From: Alkalilimnicola ehrlichii
GTDB taxonomy: Bacteria; Pseudomonadota; Gammaproteobacteria; Nitrococcales; AK92
Length of the DNA stretch: 64,000 nucleotides
Direction: 5' to 3'
Assembly (NCBI RefSeq): GCF_003399765.1
Contig: NZ_NFZV01000008.1
Coordinates: forward strand, 142,795-206,794
Below the pieces are notes generated by a model. It was not told the origin of the DNA. It ran no database searches and saw only the letters and a program-made list of their open reading frames with translations. Each line of letters starts with the position of its first letter. Positions within the stretch are counted from its first letter, which is position 1. Made by a program: the position numbers and the translations under genes. Positions 27,683 to 38,637 of the stretch are shown piece by piece.

Positions 27683-29320
27683 ATGAACGAACATCTACAT
27701 AGCTTCGATACCAACCTGAGCAGCGGCGAAACCCTAGGCCAAACCCTGCCCGAGACCTGGGACGCCGTCATCGTCGGCGCCGGTGCGGCCGGTGCTGTCT
27801 TTGCCCGAGAGCTCACGGCGAAGGGCCTCAAGGTGTTGATGTTGGAGTTCGGAAAGCATTACCAGGATCACGCAAACGAATTCGTCGAAAACGAGCTCGG
27901 TGTCTGGGAACATATTTGGGATAACAGCCAATACGAGATAAGCGGCAACGCCTTAACCGGCTCGCCCAACCTCGGCCGAGGCGTCGGCGGCGGCACTTTG
28001 GCATGGACATCGGTAAGCCTACCCTTCTTCGAACACGATTTCCGGATGCGCTCGCTCTACGGCCAACCTGCCGGTTCGAGCGTAGAAGACTGGCCGCTTG
28101 ATTTCGCCGAACTGGAACCGTTCTACTTCAAGGCCGAACAAGATCTTGGCGTCTCCGGAACCGTCATGCCCTGGGAGCGCCCGGACCGACCGCCACGCCC
28201 ATTCCCTCCCTTCGCCTACTACCGTACCAGCGAGCGGCTCAAAACAGGCATGGACAAGCTACGTATTCGAAGCGCTCCAGGGCCAGTCGCGGTAGCCTCC
28301 CGCACGGCAGGTAACCGAACAGCCTGCCTGCACTGCGGCTTCTGCCGCTCCGGATGCCGCATCGACGCCAAATATCAAGCCGACCACACGTTGATCAAAG
28401 ACGCCCTCGCAACCGGACGGCTGACGATCATCGACAACGCTATGGTCTTCCGCATTAACCAAGGTATCCAGCCCCGAGTCGCTACCGGCGTCAGCTTCGT
28501 CGATTTACGCAACGGCAACACCTATAGCGTAAAAAGCCGGTTATTGTTTGTTTGTAACAATCCCTTCGAAATTCCCCGGCTTTTCCTCAACTCCGCCTCG
28601 CCGCGCCACCCGAACGGGCTTGGCAACCGCTTCGACAATATGGGCCGCCATCTGCTATCGCACCCCGGCGCCGTAGCCGTCGGCGTCACCGACGAGTGTA
28701 TGAACGGCAGCATCGGCTACAACATGGGCAACATCGTAACGCTCGATTTCGGTACGCCACGCCCGCGCCAGCGCTACTACAGCGGCTTTGTGCTGGAAGC
28801 GATCAACGGCGCCGGTGCCGGCGTCATAGCCGTCGACACCTACGCGCACCTCTTCGGCAGCGAGCTGAAAAACACGCTGCGCACCTATAATCAATCTTTG
28901 TTTGTCATCGCCTTCTGCGACGGGCTGCCGGTGCGGGATAATCGCGTCACCGTCGACCCGAACGCGTTGGACGAACACGGCATTCCCAAAGCCAAAATTC
29001 ACTACGATTGGCACCCCAACGACCTCAAAGTGTTAGGCGCCGCTAAACGCGCGCTCCATCTCATTCTAAAAGCCTCCGGCGCGCATACCGTTCAACTGAC
29101 CGAAAAACCCTTTGAGGCCCACCCGGGCGGCAGCATGCGCATGGGCCGCTCGCCGCGCACCTCCGTTACCGACCCTTTCGGCAGAGTCCACGAACTCGAC
29201 AATGTCTACATCGGCGGAGCCGCCTTGTTCGTCACCGGCAGCTCCGTCAACCCGACCCAGACCTTACATGCCTTAGCGCTACGAACGGCCGATCATGTTA
29301 AAAGGCGATTTCGGTTATGA
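27683..29320 (+). CDS. GMC-family FAD oxidoreductase (membrane-bound dehydrogenase large subunit)
   Basis: A 545-residue GMC flavoprotein. It has an FAD-binding GAGAAGAVFARE motif near residues 33-44, a four-cysteine cluster CLHCGFCRSGC (about 214-224) typical of gluconate/sorbitol/alcohol dehydrogenase large subunits, and GMC C-terminal motifs HPGGSMRMGRSP and SSVNPTQTLHALALR with the catalytic His/Asn region. It has no signal of its own and probably travels through Tat with the preceding subunit. No cytochrome c subunit gene is nearby, so the electron acceptor is not evident. The alcohol or sugar substrate is unknown. Confidence 0.92.
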   Translation: MNEHLHSFDTNLSSGETLGQTLPETWDAVIVGAGAAGAVFARELTAKGLKVLMLEFGKHYQDHANEFVENELGVWEHIWDNSQYEISGNALTGSPNLGRGVGGGTLAWTSVSLPFFEHDFRMRSLYGQPAGSSVEDWPLDFAELEPFYFKAEQDLGVSGTVMPWERPDRPPRPFPPFAYYRTSERLKTGMDKLRIRSAPGPVAVASRTAGNRTACLHCGFCRSGCRIDAKYQADHTLIKDALATGRLTIIDNAMVFRINQGIQPRVATGVSFVDLRNGNTYSVKSRLLFVCNNPFEIPRLFLNSASPRHPNGLGNRFDNMGRHLLSHPGAVAVGVTDECMNGSIGYNMGNIVTLDFGTPRPRQRYYSGFVLEAINGAGAGVIAVDTYAHLFGSELKNTLRTYNQSLFVIAFCDGLPVRDNRVTVDPNALDEHGIPKAKIHYDWHPNDLKVLGAAKRALHLILKASGAHTVQLTEKPFEAHPGGSMRMGRSPRTSVTDPFGRVHELDNVYIGGAALFVTGSSVNPTQTLHALALRTADHVKRRFRL

Positions 29321-29539
29321 CCCACGCGCCGCCGGACGCCGTTACGATTAACCGCCTGCCCAGCGGCGAACCCTCCGACAGCGGCCGCCGCATAACGCCC
29401 TCTATCGCATCGACTGGCTTACTTAAACCAAGCAACCGCTGCCCGCGCTCACACCTCGACCCAACCGGTGCCGTCGCACGCTCAGGTACAGCGGTCGCCG
29501 ACCTCATTCGTACTCGTGACAAACACAAGGAGCCAACTC

Positions 29540-30295
29540 ATGAAGCTGCAAAGGCGTAAGGCCTTAGTAACCGGAGCGACCTCAGGCATCGGCTATGCGA
29601 TTACGGAAAAGCTGCTGGCCAACGGCTGCTCGATCGTTGCCTGCGGTCGCAACGAGGCAGTCCTCCAGCAACTCAAGGACCGACACGGCGACCGGGTCGA
29701 CACGTTGACCATGGAGCTGACCGACCCGGCAACGCCGCAACAGGTTGCCGAGTACGTCGAAAGAATGCATCCGGATCTCAGCATCCTGATAAACAACGCC
29801 GGCATTCAGGTTACGATGGACTTCACGACCGCCTCGTACGACAAACTGCAACCGCTCGTCCTAGAGGAATTGCAGGTCAATGTCGCCGCGCCGATCCTGC
29901 TGGCTGCAAGCCTACTGAACACCTTACGAAAGCAAGACCTGGCGATGATCGTTAACATCACGACCGGCTTAGCCCTGTCGCCGAAGAAATCCTCTCCTGT
30001 CTACTGCGCGACGAAAGCCGCCTTGCACTCGTTTAGCAAGTCCTTGCGTTATCAGCTCAAAGAGGCGGCGCCGAACGTACACCTGTTGGAGGCCCTTCCA
30101 CCCCTCGTCGATACCCGGATGGCACAAGGACGCGGCAGCACCACCGGCAAAATATCGCCCGAACATGTCGCCAATGCCGTGGTCAACGCCATCGAGCATG
30201 AGCGGGAAGAAACTTATATTGGCAAAGCACAGCTATTACGTGTGATTAACCGCGTAACCCCCAATGTCGCCGAGCGCATTCTCAGTAAATGGTAA
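29540..30295 (+). CDS. SDR-family oxidoreductase, DltE-like (copy 2)
   Basis: A 251-residue short-chain dehydrogenase. Cofactor loop TGATSGIGYA (about 10-19), asparagine motif INNAGIQ, catalytic Tyr-Lys in VYCATKAA, and the late PPLVDT. A good AAGGAG site places the start at 29540. It follows the GMC gene after 219 bases with no convincing gene and ends the cluster. The INNAGIQ form and the C-terminal YIGK pattern tie it to the SDR at 24523, suggesting duplication or a paired role. NAD(P)-dependent; substrate unknown. Confidence 0.88.
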   Translation: MKLQRRKALVTGATSGIGYAITEKLLANGCSIVACGRNEAVLQQLKDRHGDRVDTLTMELTDPATPQQVAEYVERMHPDLSILINNAGIQVTMDFTTASYDKLQPLVLEELQVNVAAPILLAASLLNTLRKQDLAMIVNITTGLALSPKKSSPVYCATKAALHSFSKSLRYQLKEAAPNVHLLEALPPLVDTRMAQGRGSTTGKISPEHVANAVVNAIEHEREETYIGKAQLLRVINRVTPNVAERILSKW

Positions 30296-30311
30296 CCCCC
30301 CTTCTCTCGCA

Positions 30312-30338
30312 GGGGCGCCTTCGTCGCTCCTGCGCCCC
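30312..30338 (+). terminator. GC-rich hairpin after the SDR gene
   Basis: GGGGCGC (30312-30318) pairs with GCGCCCC (30332-30338) over 13 bases, 16 bases after the SDR stop. No U-run follows, so it is a weak terminator candidate. Confidence 0.4.
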
Positions 30339-30469
30339 CACCCCTGCCCCATCGCGCCAAAGTCGATCGCGTCAGCAACAGCAATCAAAAGAATTCCCAC
30401 TTGTTGTTATACTGATTTCCAACACTGAACCGAAAGCTTGCGGCAAGCCGTAAAACGCGCAAAGGCGCG

Positions 30470-30494
30470 AGGAAATCGTTCAGTATTTCCTTAA
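30470..30494. repeat. dispersed hairpin motif, copy 2
   Basis: AGGAAAT (30470-30476) and ATTTCCT (30485-30491) pair around CGTTCAGT; the motif TTCAGTATTTCCTTAA is at 30479-30494. It ends at the first ATG of the phosphoketolase frame (30494), so it would sequester that start and favours the alternative ATG at 30518. Confidence 0.45.
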
Positions 30495-32902
30495 TGAAAC
30501 CAAGAGATTTCGTAAGCATGACCGACCGCGCCGACACCGTCCGATCCCTTACCCCCGCAATGCTTACTCGCATCGATGCGTACTGGCGTGCCTGCAACTA
30601 CCTCGCGGCGGGCATGATTTATCTCCAAGACAACCCGTTACTGCGCCAACCGCTCGCGCCGGAACACATCAAACAACGGCTGCTGGGCCACTGGGGGGCA
30701 AGCCCTGGGTTGAGCTTCATGTATGTGCATCTTAATCGCCTCATCCGCGAGCACGGGCAAGAAGCGATCTTCCTCGCCGGCCCCGGCCATGGTGCACCCG
30801 GCGTTATCGCGCCGGTGTATCTGGAAGGCACGTACTCAGAAATCTACCCCAATATCAGCCAAGACGAGGAAGGCCTCCAGCGGCTGTTCAAGCAATTCTC
30901 CTTCCCCGGCGGCATCGGCAGCCATTGCACGCCGGAGCTTCCCGGCTCGATTCACGAGGGCGGCGAACTCGGCTACTCGCTCTCGCACGCCTTCGGCGCG
31001 GCCTTCGACAACCCGGACTTGCTAGTCGCCGTCGCCATCGGCGACGGCGAAGCGGAGACCGGCCCCTTAGCAACCGCCTGGCATTCGGCAAAGTTCCTCA
31101 ACCCGGCACGCGACGGCGCCGTGCTACCGATGCTTCACCTCAACGGCTATAAGATTAATAACCCGACCCTACTGGCCCGCATCCCGCGGGAAGAGCTGGA
31201 ATCGCTACTGCGCGGCTACGGCTGGGTCCCGCACTTCGTGGAAGGCGACGACCCGCAAACCATGCACCAGACCATGGCTGCCACGCTCGATGCCTGCTGG
31301 GCGGAGATCCGCCGCATACAGCGCGATGCCCGGGAAGGCGACGCCCCGGCGCGGCGTGCCCATTGGCCCATGATTGTGTTACGCACGCCAAAGGGCTGGA
31401 CCGGGCCGGCGGAGGTAGACGGCCGCAAAGTGGAAGGCTATTGGCGCGCGCACCAAGTCCCGCTGAGCACGGTACGGGAGAACCCGAGCCACCTACAGCA
31501 GCTCGAAGCCTGGCTGCGCAGCTACCGGCCGGAGGAGCTGTTCGACACCGACGGCCGCCTCGTTGCCGAATTGCGCGAACTCAACCCGAGGGGCTTTGCG
31601 CATGGGCACCAGCCCCCACGCCAACGGCGGTTTATTACGCCGCGACTTGCGCCTGCCGGACTTTCGCCGCTATGCGGCCGACGTGGCAGAACCCGGCCGC
31701 CACACCGCGCCCAACACCAAACCGCTCGGCTCGATGTTGCGCGATGTCATGCGCCTCAACATGAACAACTTCCGCGTCTTCGGCCCGGACGAAAACACCT
31801 CCAACAAGCTGGACAACATCTACGAAGTCAGCAAAAAACTCTGGTTAGCCGACTATTTGCCGGAGGATGCCGACGGCGGCGAGCTCTCCCCCGACGGGCG
31901 GGTCATGGAAATGCTGTCCGAGCACACCTTGGAAGGCTGGTACGAAGGCTATGTGCTAACCGGTCGGCACGGCTTTTTCGCCACCTACGAAGCGTTCGTG
32001 CACGTCATCGACTCCATGTACAACCAACACGCCAAGTGGTTGGCCATGTGCGAAGAGATCCCCTGGCGAGCACCCATCGCATCGATCAACTTGTTGATCA
32101 CCTCCACGGTCTGGCGCCAGACCATAACGGGTTCACCCATCAAGACCCGGGCTTTCTCGACGTCGTGGTCAACAAAAACCCCGAGGTCACCCGCATTTAT
32201 CTGCCGCCGGACGTCAACACGCTGCTCTCCACGGCCAACCATTGCCTGAAAAGCCGTAACGACGTCAACGTCATCGTCTGCGACAAGCAAGCCCACCTAC
32301 AGTATTTGGACATGGATGCCGCCATCGCCCACTGCACCAAGGGGCTCGGCATCTGGGACTGGGCCAGTAACGATCAAGGCCAGGAGCCGGACCTCGTGAT
32401 GGTCGGCTGCGGCGACATCCCCACCAAGGAAGCGCTTGCCGCCACCGCCCTATTGCGCGAGCACTTCCCGGCGCTGAAGATTCGCTTTATCAATGTGGTG
32501 GACCTATTCCGCCTGCAATCGGCGCACGAACACCCGCACGGCCTCTCCGACCGCGAGTTCGACAGCCTGTTTACCGTGGACCGCCCCATCCTGTTCAACT
32601 TCCACGGCTATCCCTGGCTCATCCACCGGCTGGCTTACCGCCGCACCAACCACAGCAACCTCCACGTACGCGGTTATAAGGAGCGCGGCAACATCAACAC
32701 GCCGTTGGAGCTAGCCATCGAAAACGAGATCGACCGTTTCACGCTGGCCATGGACGCCATCGACCGCATACCGCACCTACGCGTCGCCGGAGCCAGCGTC
32801 AGAGAGGCCTTGCGCAACGAGCAAATCGCTTGCCGCAACTACGCGCACACGCACGGCGTCGACCGCCCGGACGTTGCAAACTGGACTTGGCCGGGCCAAT
32901 AG
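30494..32902 (+). CDS. xfp: phosphoketolase (frame broken twice)
   Basis: Splits xylulose 5-phosphate (and often fructose 6-phosphate) with phosphate into acetyl phosphate plus an aldose phosphate, using thiamine diphosphate. Motifs: [63 protein letters not shown], and later [12 protein letters not shown]. The middle part reads in another frame ([11 protein letters not shown] to [13 protein letters not shown]) because bases are missing at G4 31590-31593 (probably two) and at 32119-32121 (one G). Correction gives about 803 residues. The start may be 30518 instead of 30494. A beta-CASP nuclease gene follows 38 bases later. Confidence 0.92.
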   Translation: MKPRDFVSMTDRADTVRSLTPAMLTRIDAYWRACNYLAAGMIYLQDNPLLRQPLAPEHIKQRLLGHWGASPGLSFMYVHLNRLIREHGQEAIFLAGPGHGAPGVIAPVYLEGTYSEIYPNISQDEEGLQRLFKQFSFPGGIGSHCTPELPGSIHEGGELGYSLSHAFGAAFDNPDLLVAVAIGDGEAETGPLATAWHSAKFLNPARDGAVLPMLHLNGYKINNPTLLARIPREELESLLRGYGWVPHFVEGDDPQTMHQTMAATLDACWAEIRRIQRDAREGDAPARRAHWPMIVLRTPKGWTGPAEVDGRKVEGYWRAHQVPLSTVRENPSHLQQLEAWLRSYRPEELFDTDGRLVAELRELNPRGFAHGHQPPRQRRFITPRLAPAGLSPLCGRRGRTRPPHRAQHQTARLDVARCHAPQHEQLPRLRPGRKHLQQAGQHLRSQQKTLVSRLFAGGCRRRRALPRRAGHGNAVRAHLGRLVRRLCANRSARLFRHLRSVRARHRLHVQPTRQVVGHVRRDPLASTHRIDQLVDHLHGLAPDHNGFTHQDPGFLDVVVNKNPEVTRIYLPPDVNTLLSTANHCLKSRNDVNVIVCDKQAHLQYLDMDAAIAHCTKGLGIWDWASNDQGQEPDLVMVGCGDIPTKEALAATALLREHFPALKIRFINVVDLFRLQSAHEHPHGLSDREFDSLFTVDRPILFNFHGYPWLIHRLAYRRTNHSNLHVRGYKERGNINTPLELAIENEIDRFTLAMDAIDRIPHLRVAGASVREALRNEQIACRNYAHTHGVDRPDVANWTWPGQ

Positions 32903-32940
32903 GCCCGGCCGGCGCACGAACTAAAAGGCATAATTACCGA

Positions 32941-34350
32941 ATGGCTACTTTGCAGTTTCTCGGCGGCGTCGGCGAAGTCACCGGCTCCCGCTACTTGCTG
33001 GAATACGAAAGCGACCAGGGCGCGCACGCCATATTACTTGAGTGCGGGCTTCGTCAAGGCGGCCCCGACGCCGAGCGCATCAATACGGAATCGCTGACCG
33101 CGCTGGCGGAGAAGATCTCCGCCGTGGTCATATCGCACGGTCATCTCGACCACGCCGGGCTTCTTCCCAAATTGGTTCACGATGGCTTTGGCGGCCCCAT
33201 CCACTGCGCCGGCGACACCCTCGATCTGCTCGAAATCATGCTCGCCGACGCTGCCTTCGTCATGGCCAAAGACATCGAGTGGAAGAACAAATGGCGCGGC
33301 AAATCCGGCAAGCCTCTGCTAGAGCCGCCCTATCTGGCGGAAGATGTCGAGCACACCCTCGCCCAGTGCCGCCCGCACCCGTACGGCGAGCCGGTCGACT
33401 TACCCGGCGGGGCAACGCTGGTGTTTCGCGACGCCGGCCACATCTTGGGCTCGGCAATCGTCGAGATCGTGGTCAACAGCGGCGGGCGACGGCGCCACCT
33501 GGTCTTCTCCGGCGATTTGGGTAACGACGACTCGGCACTGATGAACGACCCCGAAAAGCTCCCCGGCGCCGACGCTGTCTTGATGGAGAGCACCTACGGC
33601 AATCGCAATCACCGCCCCATGGACGAGACGGTAGAAGAATTCGCGCAAGTACTGCAAGACGCTTACGACGCCGGCGGGAATGTGTTGATCCCCGCCTTCG
33701 CCGTCGGCCGCACCCAGGAGGTGCTCTACCACCTCAGCCAGCTCTATCACGCCGGCCGGTTGCCGCAACAACTCATCTTCCTCGACAGCCCGATGGCCAT
33801 TCGCGTCACCGAACTGTACGTACGCAAGCACCGCTCGCTGAACAAGGAAGACATCACCGCGCTCAACAAGCTCGCCCAAGGCGACCCCAGCCGCTATTTG
33901 CCTGGGCTGCGCGCAACGCGCACGGTCGAAGAATCCATGGCGATCAATCGCATCCGCAGCGGCGCCATCATCATCGCCGGCTCCGGGATGTGCAACGGCG
34001 GGCGCATTCTGCACCACCTACGCTACAACCTCGCCAAATCCGCCACCCATGTGGTTATCGTCGGCTTTCAGGCCGCCGGCACGCTCGGCCGACAACTGGT
34101 CGACGGTGCCCGATCCGTCAAAGTGCTTGGCGAAGAGCTGCCGGTTAAAGCCAAAATCCACACCATCGGCGGCTTCTCCGCCCACGCCGGGCAAGCGCAA
34201 CTCTTAAGCTGGGCCGGCGCCTTTCGCGGGCGGCCGACGTTCTACCTGGTACACGGCGAGCCGGAAGCGCGGGAAGCCTTGCAGATTGCCCTGGCCGAGG
34301 CGGGTATCGACGCCGCGACACCGGACTACGGCGAGCGCATCGTGTTATAA
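32941..34350 (+). CDS. beta-CASP metallo-beta-lactamase RNase-like protein
   Basis: A 469-residue protein. Metal motif SHGHLDH at 65-71, VFSGDLG, then a beta-CASP domain and the late motifs GSGMCNGGRILHHL and IGGFSAHAGQ, as in CPSF/YsaA-type RNA-metabolising hydrolases (COG1236). Length is normal. The ATG follows an AAAGG-type site 38 bases after phosphoketolase. In several bacteria this family sits beside phosphoketolase and acetate kinase genes, where its role is unresolved. Predicted cytosolic ribonuclease; the target is unknown. Confidence 0.9.
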   Translation: MATLQFLGGVGEVTGSRYLLEYESDQGAHAILLECGLRQGGPDAERINTESLTALAEKISAVVISHGHLDHAGLLPKLVHDGFGGPIHCAGDTLDLLEIMLADAAFVMAKDIEWKNKWRGKSGKPLLEPPYLAEDVEHTLAQCRPHPYGEPVDLPGGATLVFRDAGHILGSAIVEIVVNSGGRRRHLVFSGDLGNDDSALMNDPEKLPGADAVLMESTYGNRNHRPMDETVEEFAQVLQDAYDAGGNVLIPAFAVGRTQEVLYHLSQLYHAGRLPQQLIFLDSPMAIRVTELYVRKHRSLNKEDITALNKLAQGDPSRYLPGLRATRTVEESMAINRIRSGAIIIAGSGMCNGGRILHHLRYNLAKSATHVVIVGFQAAGTLGRQLVDGARSVKVLGEELPVKAKIHTIGGFSAHAGQAQLLSWAGAFRGRPTFYLVHGEPEAREALQIALAEAGIDAATPDYGERIVL

Positions 34351-34384
34351 GCCCATCTCGTCAATTTTCGGATTTAGCCCATCT

Positions 34385-34415
34385 CCCCCGGCTCCTGGTC
34401 AGGCAGCCGGGGGAC
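34385..34415 (+). terminator. 10-bp hairpin between nuclease and Na/Pi genes
   Basis: TCCCCCGGCT (34385-34394) and AGCCGGGGGA (34406-34415) pair perfectly over 11 bases. It lies 35 bases after the nuclease stop and 31 before the next ATG. Without a U-tract it may attenuate or stabilise the transcript as much as end it. Confidence 0.5.
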
Positions 34416-34445
34416 GAGCAACAGACAAAGAGTTAACTCGCCAAC

Positions 34446-36092
34446 ATGAGCGGCGCGGACATCCTACATTTTGCCGGCGGCATCGGGCTTTTCCTGCTCG
34501 GTATGCGCTTGATGAGCGACGGGCTTAAAGTCTCCGCGGGCGACGCGCTACGCAACATACTCGCCACCTGGACGGGCAGCCCGTGGCGCGGGCTGGGCTC
34601 GGGGATACTCATCACCTCGCTGGTGCAATCCTCCAGTGCCGTCACCTTTGCCACCGTCGGCTTCGTCAACGCCGGCCTACTCTCCGTCGGCCAAGCGATC
34701 ACCGTCATCTACGGCGCCAACGTCGGCACCACGCTGACCAGTTGGCTGGTTGCCATCGTCGGCTTCAACGTCAACCTACAGGCACTGGCTCTACCTGCCA
34801 TCGCCTTCGGGGTGGGCTTACGCCTCACCGGCGGCACGACCCGCCGGGCACCGCTCGGCGACGCGCTGGCCGGCTTCGGCCTGTTTTTTCTCGGCATCGA
34901 CATCCTGCGTACCGCCTTCCTCGACCTCGGCACCGGCGTCGACCTGGCAAGCTACGCGCTTCCCGGCGTGGCCGGCGTATTAGTCCTGACGCTGGTGGGC
35001 GTCATTCTCACCGTACTCATGCAATCGTCCAGTGCCGCCCTGGCCGTCACCCTGACCGCAGCCGCCGGCGGCGCCATTAGCCTGGAAGCAGCCGCGGCCG
35101 TCGTTATCGGCGCCAACCTGGGCACCACCTCCACCGCCGCTTTCGCCGCCATTGGCGCCACGCCCAACGCGCGCCGCGTTGCTGCCGCGCATGTCGTGTT
35201 CAACGCCATCACCGCCACCCTTGCCCTGCTCACACTCCCCCTGCTGCTATGGTTCGCCGCCGCACTCGGCGGCATTCTGCCGGGGCCGGCCGGCATCGCC
35301 ACCACGCTGGCGGTCTTCCACACGCTGACCAAACTACTCGGGCTTGCGGTCGTTTGGCCTCTGACCGGCAAACTCGTCGGCTGGCTAGAGCAGCGTTTCC
35401 GCGCGCGGGAAGAAGACCTCGCCAAAACCGAATACCTCGACGCCAACGTACTGCAAACGCCCACACTGGCGCTTGAGGCGCTGCGCCTGGAGCTTGCCCG
35501 CACCGGCGACCTCGCCTTATCCGTGCTCGAAGAATCCCTGCGCTGGGACGCCCCGAGCATCGACAGCACCCGCCGCGCGCTGAACCAGCGCCTCGACGCT
35601 ATCGCCACCTACATCAACCGCCTGCACGACACAGGCCTTCCGGACAAACTCCACACCGCCCTACCGCTCGCCCTTCGGGTCGGCCAGTACCAAGCCGATA
35701 TCACCCGCTGCGCGGAAGAATGCCGCGGCCTGCGCGCCGGCCGCGCGCCGGGCGCCGAAACACCCGCCGTACAGGCAACGCAAGAATGGCGCGAGCGGCT
35801 GATCGACGCCATTCCCGAAGCCGCCGTCTGGCGCACCAACAGCGACCTCGGTGCAGCCCGTTTCCAACGCCTGCACGAGAGCTACCAGACGCTCAAGGAG
35901 CAACTGCTGCGCGAAGGCAGCCAAGGCCAACTCGGGATCCGCCGCATGGTCAGCCTGCTCGACGAAATCAGCGCCCTACGCCGCGCCCTTGAGCAAATGG
36001 AAAAAGGCGCGCACCGCTATCGGCAAATGGTAGGCCTTATCGAAGGGGAGCGCGCCGAAGAAACCGACGCCGCAACGGCGCCCCCTACCTGA
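34446..36092 (+). CDS. Na+/phosphate cotransporter family protein (NptA/YjbB-like)
   Basis: A 548-residue protein. Two inverted Na/Pi repeats carry the QSSSA signatures ([15 protein letters not shown] near 60 and [13 protein letters not shown] near 195), with [10 protein letters not shown] and [10 protein letters not shown] after them. A PhoU-like helical domain (about 340-540) follows. It imports or exports phosphate with sodium. Placement after phosphoketolase, which consumes phosphate, suggests but does not prove a supply role. The last 76 bases overlap the 3' end of the convergent chemoreceptor gene. Confidence 0.92.
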   Translation: MSGADILHFAGGIGLFLLGMRLMSDGLKVSAGDALRNILATWTGSPWRGLGSGILITSLVQSSSAVTFATVGFVNAGLLSVGQAITVIYGANVGTTLTSWLVAIVGFNVNLQALALPAIAFGVGLRLTGGTTRRAPLGDALAGFGLFFLGIDILRTAFLDLGTGVDLASYALPGVAGVLVLTLVGVILTVLMQSSSAALAVTLTAAAGGAISLEAAAAVVIGANLGTTSTAAFAAIGATPNARRVAAAHVVFNAITATLALLTLPLLLWFAAALGGILPGPAGIATTLAVFHTLTKLLGLAVVWPLTGKLVGWLEQRFRAREEDLAKTEYLDANVLQTPTLALEALRLELARTGDLALSVLEESLRWDAPSIDSTRRALNQRLDAIATYINRLHDTGLPDKLHTALPLALRVGQYQADITRCAEECRGLRAGRAPGAETPAVQATQEWRERLIDAIPEAAVWRTNSDLGAARFQRLHESYQTLKEQLLREGSQGQLGIRRMVSLLDEISALRRALEQMEKGAHRYRQMVGLIEGERAEETDAATAPPT

Positions 36093-38418
36093 AACTGCTG
36101 CGCCGCCCGCTCAAGCTCAGCCGCCATACTCTGCTGGTTGCCGGCAATCGTCGCTAACTGCGCCATGGCCTGGTCGGTGCGGTCCGCCTCCGTCAGCACT
36201 TGGCTCAAGCGGGCTCGGATCGCTTCCGTTTGGCTATGCTGACACTCCGTCGCTTCGGCCACCCGAGTACTCGTCGTGCGGATCGTCGCTACCGCATCCT
36301 CAATCGCCGCGAGCGCGGCAACCGCCTCGTCCGCCTGCGCCACACATCGGTCCGCCCCCTCATGCTCCTTAGCAATGGCGCCGGCCACCTCATGCATACT
36401 CGTTTGCAAGCGCTGCACCATCGTCTGGATGCTACACGTCGCCCGCTCCGTACCTCCGGCAAGCGCGCGCACCTCATCGGCAACCACGGCAAACCCCCGC
36501 CCCTGCTCGCCCGCCCGCGCCGCCTCGATGGCGGCATTGAGCGCTAACAAATTCGTTTGCTCGGCCACGCCGCGAATGGTCGCTAACACCGTGTCGATAT
36601 CCGCAACCGCCGACTGCAACGCCGCAACGCTCTGCCCCGACGCCGAGATCTGACCGGCCAACTGCTCCATTAAACGGGCCACATCGCCGACCTGCCGCCG
36701 CCCGCCTTCGGCAAGCGCCGCCGCCGAATTCCCCGCCCGAGCGGCCGCAGCCATATCCTGCGCGATGCGGCCCGTCGCCTCGGCCACCTCGTCGGTCGTC
36801 TGCCCAAGCTCGCCCAACGAGCTTCGCTGCTCGTGGACGGACATACGGCATTGCTCGCCGATAACGGCATTGTTAGCGGCACTATCGGCCACCCGGTGGG
36901 CCATTCCGCCGATCCTGCCGATGAGCGCCTCCAAAACCTGAAACAGCTCATCCAGCGCCAAGCCGATCATGCCGACCTCGTCGCGCCTGCCGCTACCGAA
37001 GCGATGCCGCAAATCGCGCGCTTTCGCCGCCGTATGAATCGCCAGCGCCAACTCCCGCAACGGCCGGCCGATAAAGCTCGCCAAGCGCAGAGACGCAAAC
37101 AGCGCCAGCGCGCTAACCAAGGCGACCGCCACCGCCACACTGAGCATGACCTCGCGTCGCAACTCGCGTAGCGGCCCGTAGACTTCCTCCGGCGCTTGCT
37201 GGGTAATCAAGGCAAACCGATGCTGGCCCAGCTCCAGCGGCGTCCAGGCCGTTAACATCGGCCGCCCCAGGTAATCGTCGACGACGCCCATACCCGCCTC
37301 GCCGCCCAGCGCCGCTTCCACCGCGGCTGTCGACACGCGCAACCGGCCGCTGATCGACTGCTGTGGGTCCAGAGCGCGCAATACGGAAACCGCAGGGCTT
37401 TGTTCGATAGCGGAAACGAAAGCCTCCGGTGCCGTCAGACTCGGCCGCAGCGCCGTTATCAACCGCCCATCCTCGGCAACCAGAAACGCCTCGCCCGTCG
37501 CTCCCAGCCCTGCTCCCAACCAATCCTGATTGTCTGTCATGATGGCGGTAAAGCGCTCGGCCGGCACCTCGGCAACCAAAAACCCAAGCGGCCGCTCCGG
37601 GCTATGCGCCGCGTGCGCCACCGGCACGCCGAAAAAACGACTTCCTGATTAAAACGCGCCGGATAGCTGGAAAAACGAGACAAACGAAACGCATCCAGCT
37701 CCGCGTCGGCGGCCAACCCTGCCACCAACTCCGCCAAGGCCGTATTCCGAAACGGCCCCTCGAACAGCGAAGTCGCGAACACCGGACCTTTCGTCACCGA
37801 GTACATAACCGCCCCGCTCTCGGCATCGATCAACATGAGATCGTTAAAGCCAAAGCGCTCGGCGATCCGGCGGAGGCTAGCGTGATAACGTCGATGCTGC
37901 TGACCGTAGATAGTCGCATCGGCGCGATTGCTGAGGTCGGCTAAGTGCTCGACGGAGTGCGGGTTATCCTGCATGTAGTAGCGCTGCAATAACAACGCTT
38001 CATGAGACATCTGCCCCAGCCATTGCTCAATCGGGGCCTCATACCCTCCGCTTTGGCGCCTAAACACCGGCGCGTACGCGCTGACATACCAAGCAGCCAA
38101 CTCCTCGCGCAGGGTTGCGGTCGGTACGATAGGCACTTCATAGCGATAGGAAGCGTACGGCCGGACGAACGCATACACGGCCTCCTCCACCATCCGGCTA
38201 CCGGCCAACGCAACCAACAAATCCTCCGCCGCTTGCACCTCGCTGGCCAGGCGCTGCTCGCGGCCGTTAGCTATCGCCGCAAAACGCTGCTCGATCGGGT
38301 GCTCCAGGATCTCGGTGCCGCCCTGTATGGCCAAAATAGCTGTCGTACCTGCCGACAGCAGTACCGCCAGTGCCGTCAGCAAGGTTGCTCCGAGCATGAG
38401 CTTGGTTTTTATCGTCAT
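36017..38418 (-). CDS. methyl-accepting chemotaxis protein (frame broken)
   Basis: About 800 residues once corrected. First transmembrane helix near residues 8-30, a large periplasmic sensor region (about 31-460, Cache-like in layout), second helix near [19 protein letters not shown], a HAMP segment, then the signalling domain with the hairpin [19 protein letters not shown]. The frame breaks at a plus-strand A6 run (37632-37637). One more A joins FNQEVVFF to [16 protein letters not shown]. The ligand is unknown. The C-terminal tail overlaps the Na/Pi gene by 76 bases on the opposite strand. Confidence 0.9.
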
Positions 38419-38637
38419 TAGTTATGAAACTCTAATAGACATTCCCGATCGCGGACCTTACGCAAACGAAGTGACAGCTCCATGACACCCGAAACCTGCC
38501 CTTTGGCATCGGATTTGACGTAGGCTTATATTGATAGGATGAAAAAGCGCACGCAGATGCTCCGGTATCCGGACGGATCTGCTTTACTCGCACCCCTATC
38601 GTCCGCCCACCCGCAAGAACGACAACAGGAGTCATGC

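Noticed and set aside
29317..29559. An 80-codon open frame overlapping the GMC stop by ATGA
   Set aside because: It has no recognisable motif, is Pro/Ser/Arg-rich without structure, lacks a ribosome site, and runs into the start of the next SDR. The overlap is probably chance.
30494..32902. Phosphoketolase as a genuine pseudogene
   Set aside because: All catalytic motifs are intact across three frames and the two breaks are simple base losses, as in many other genes here.
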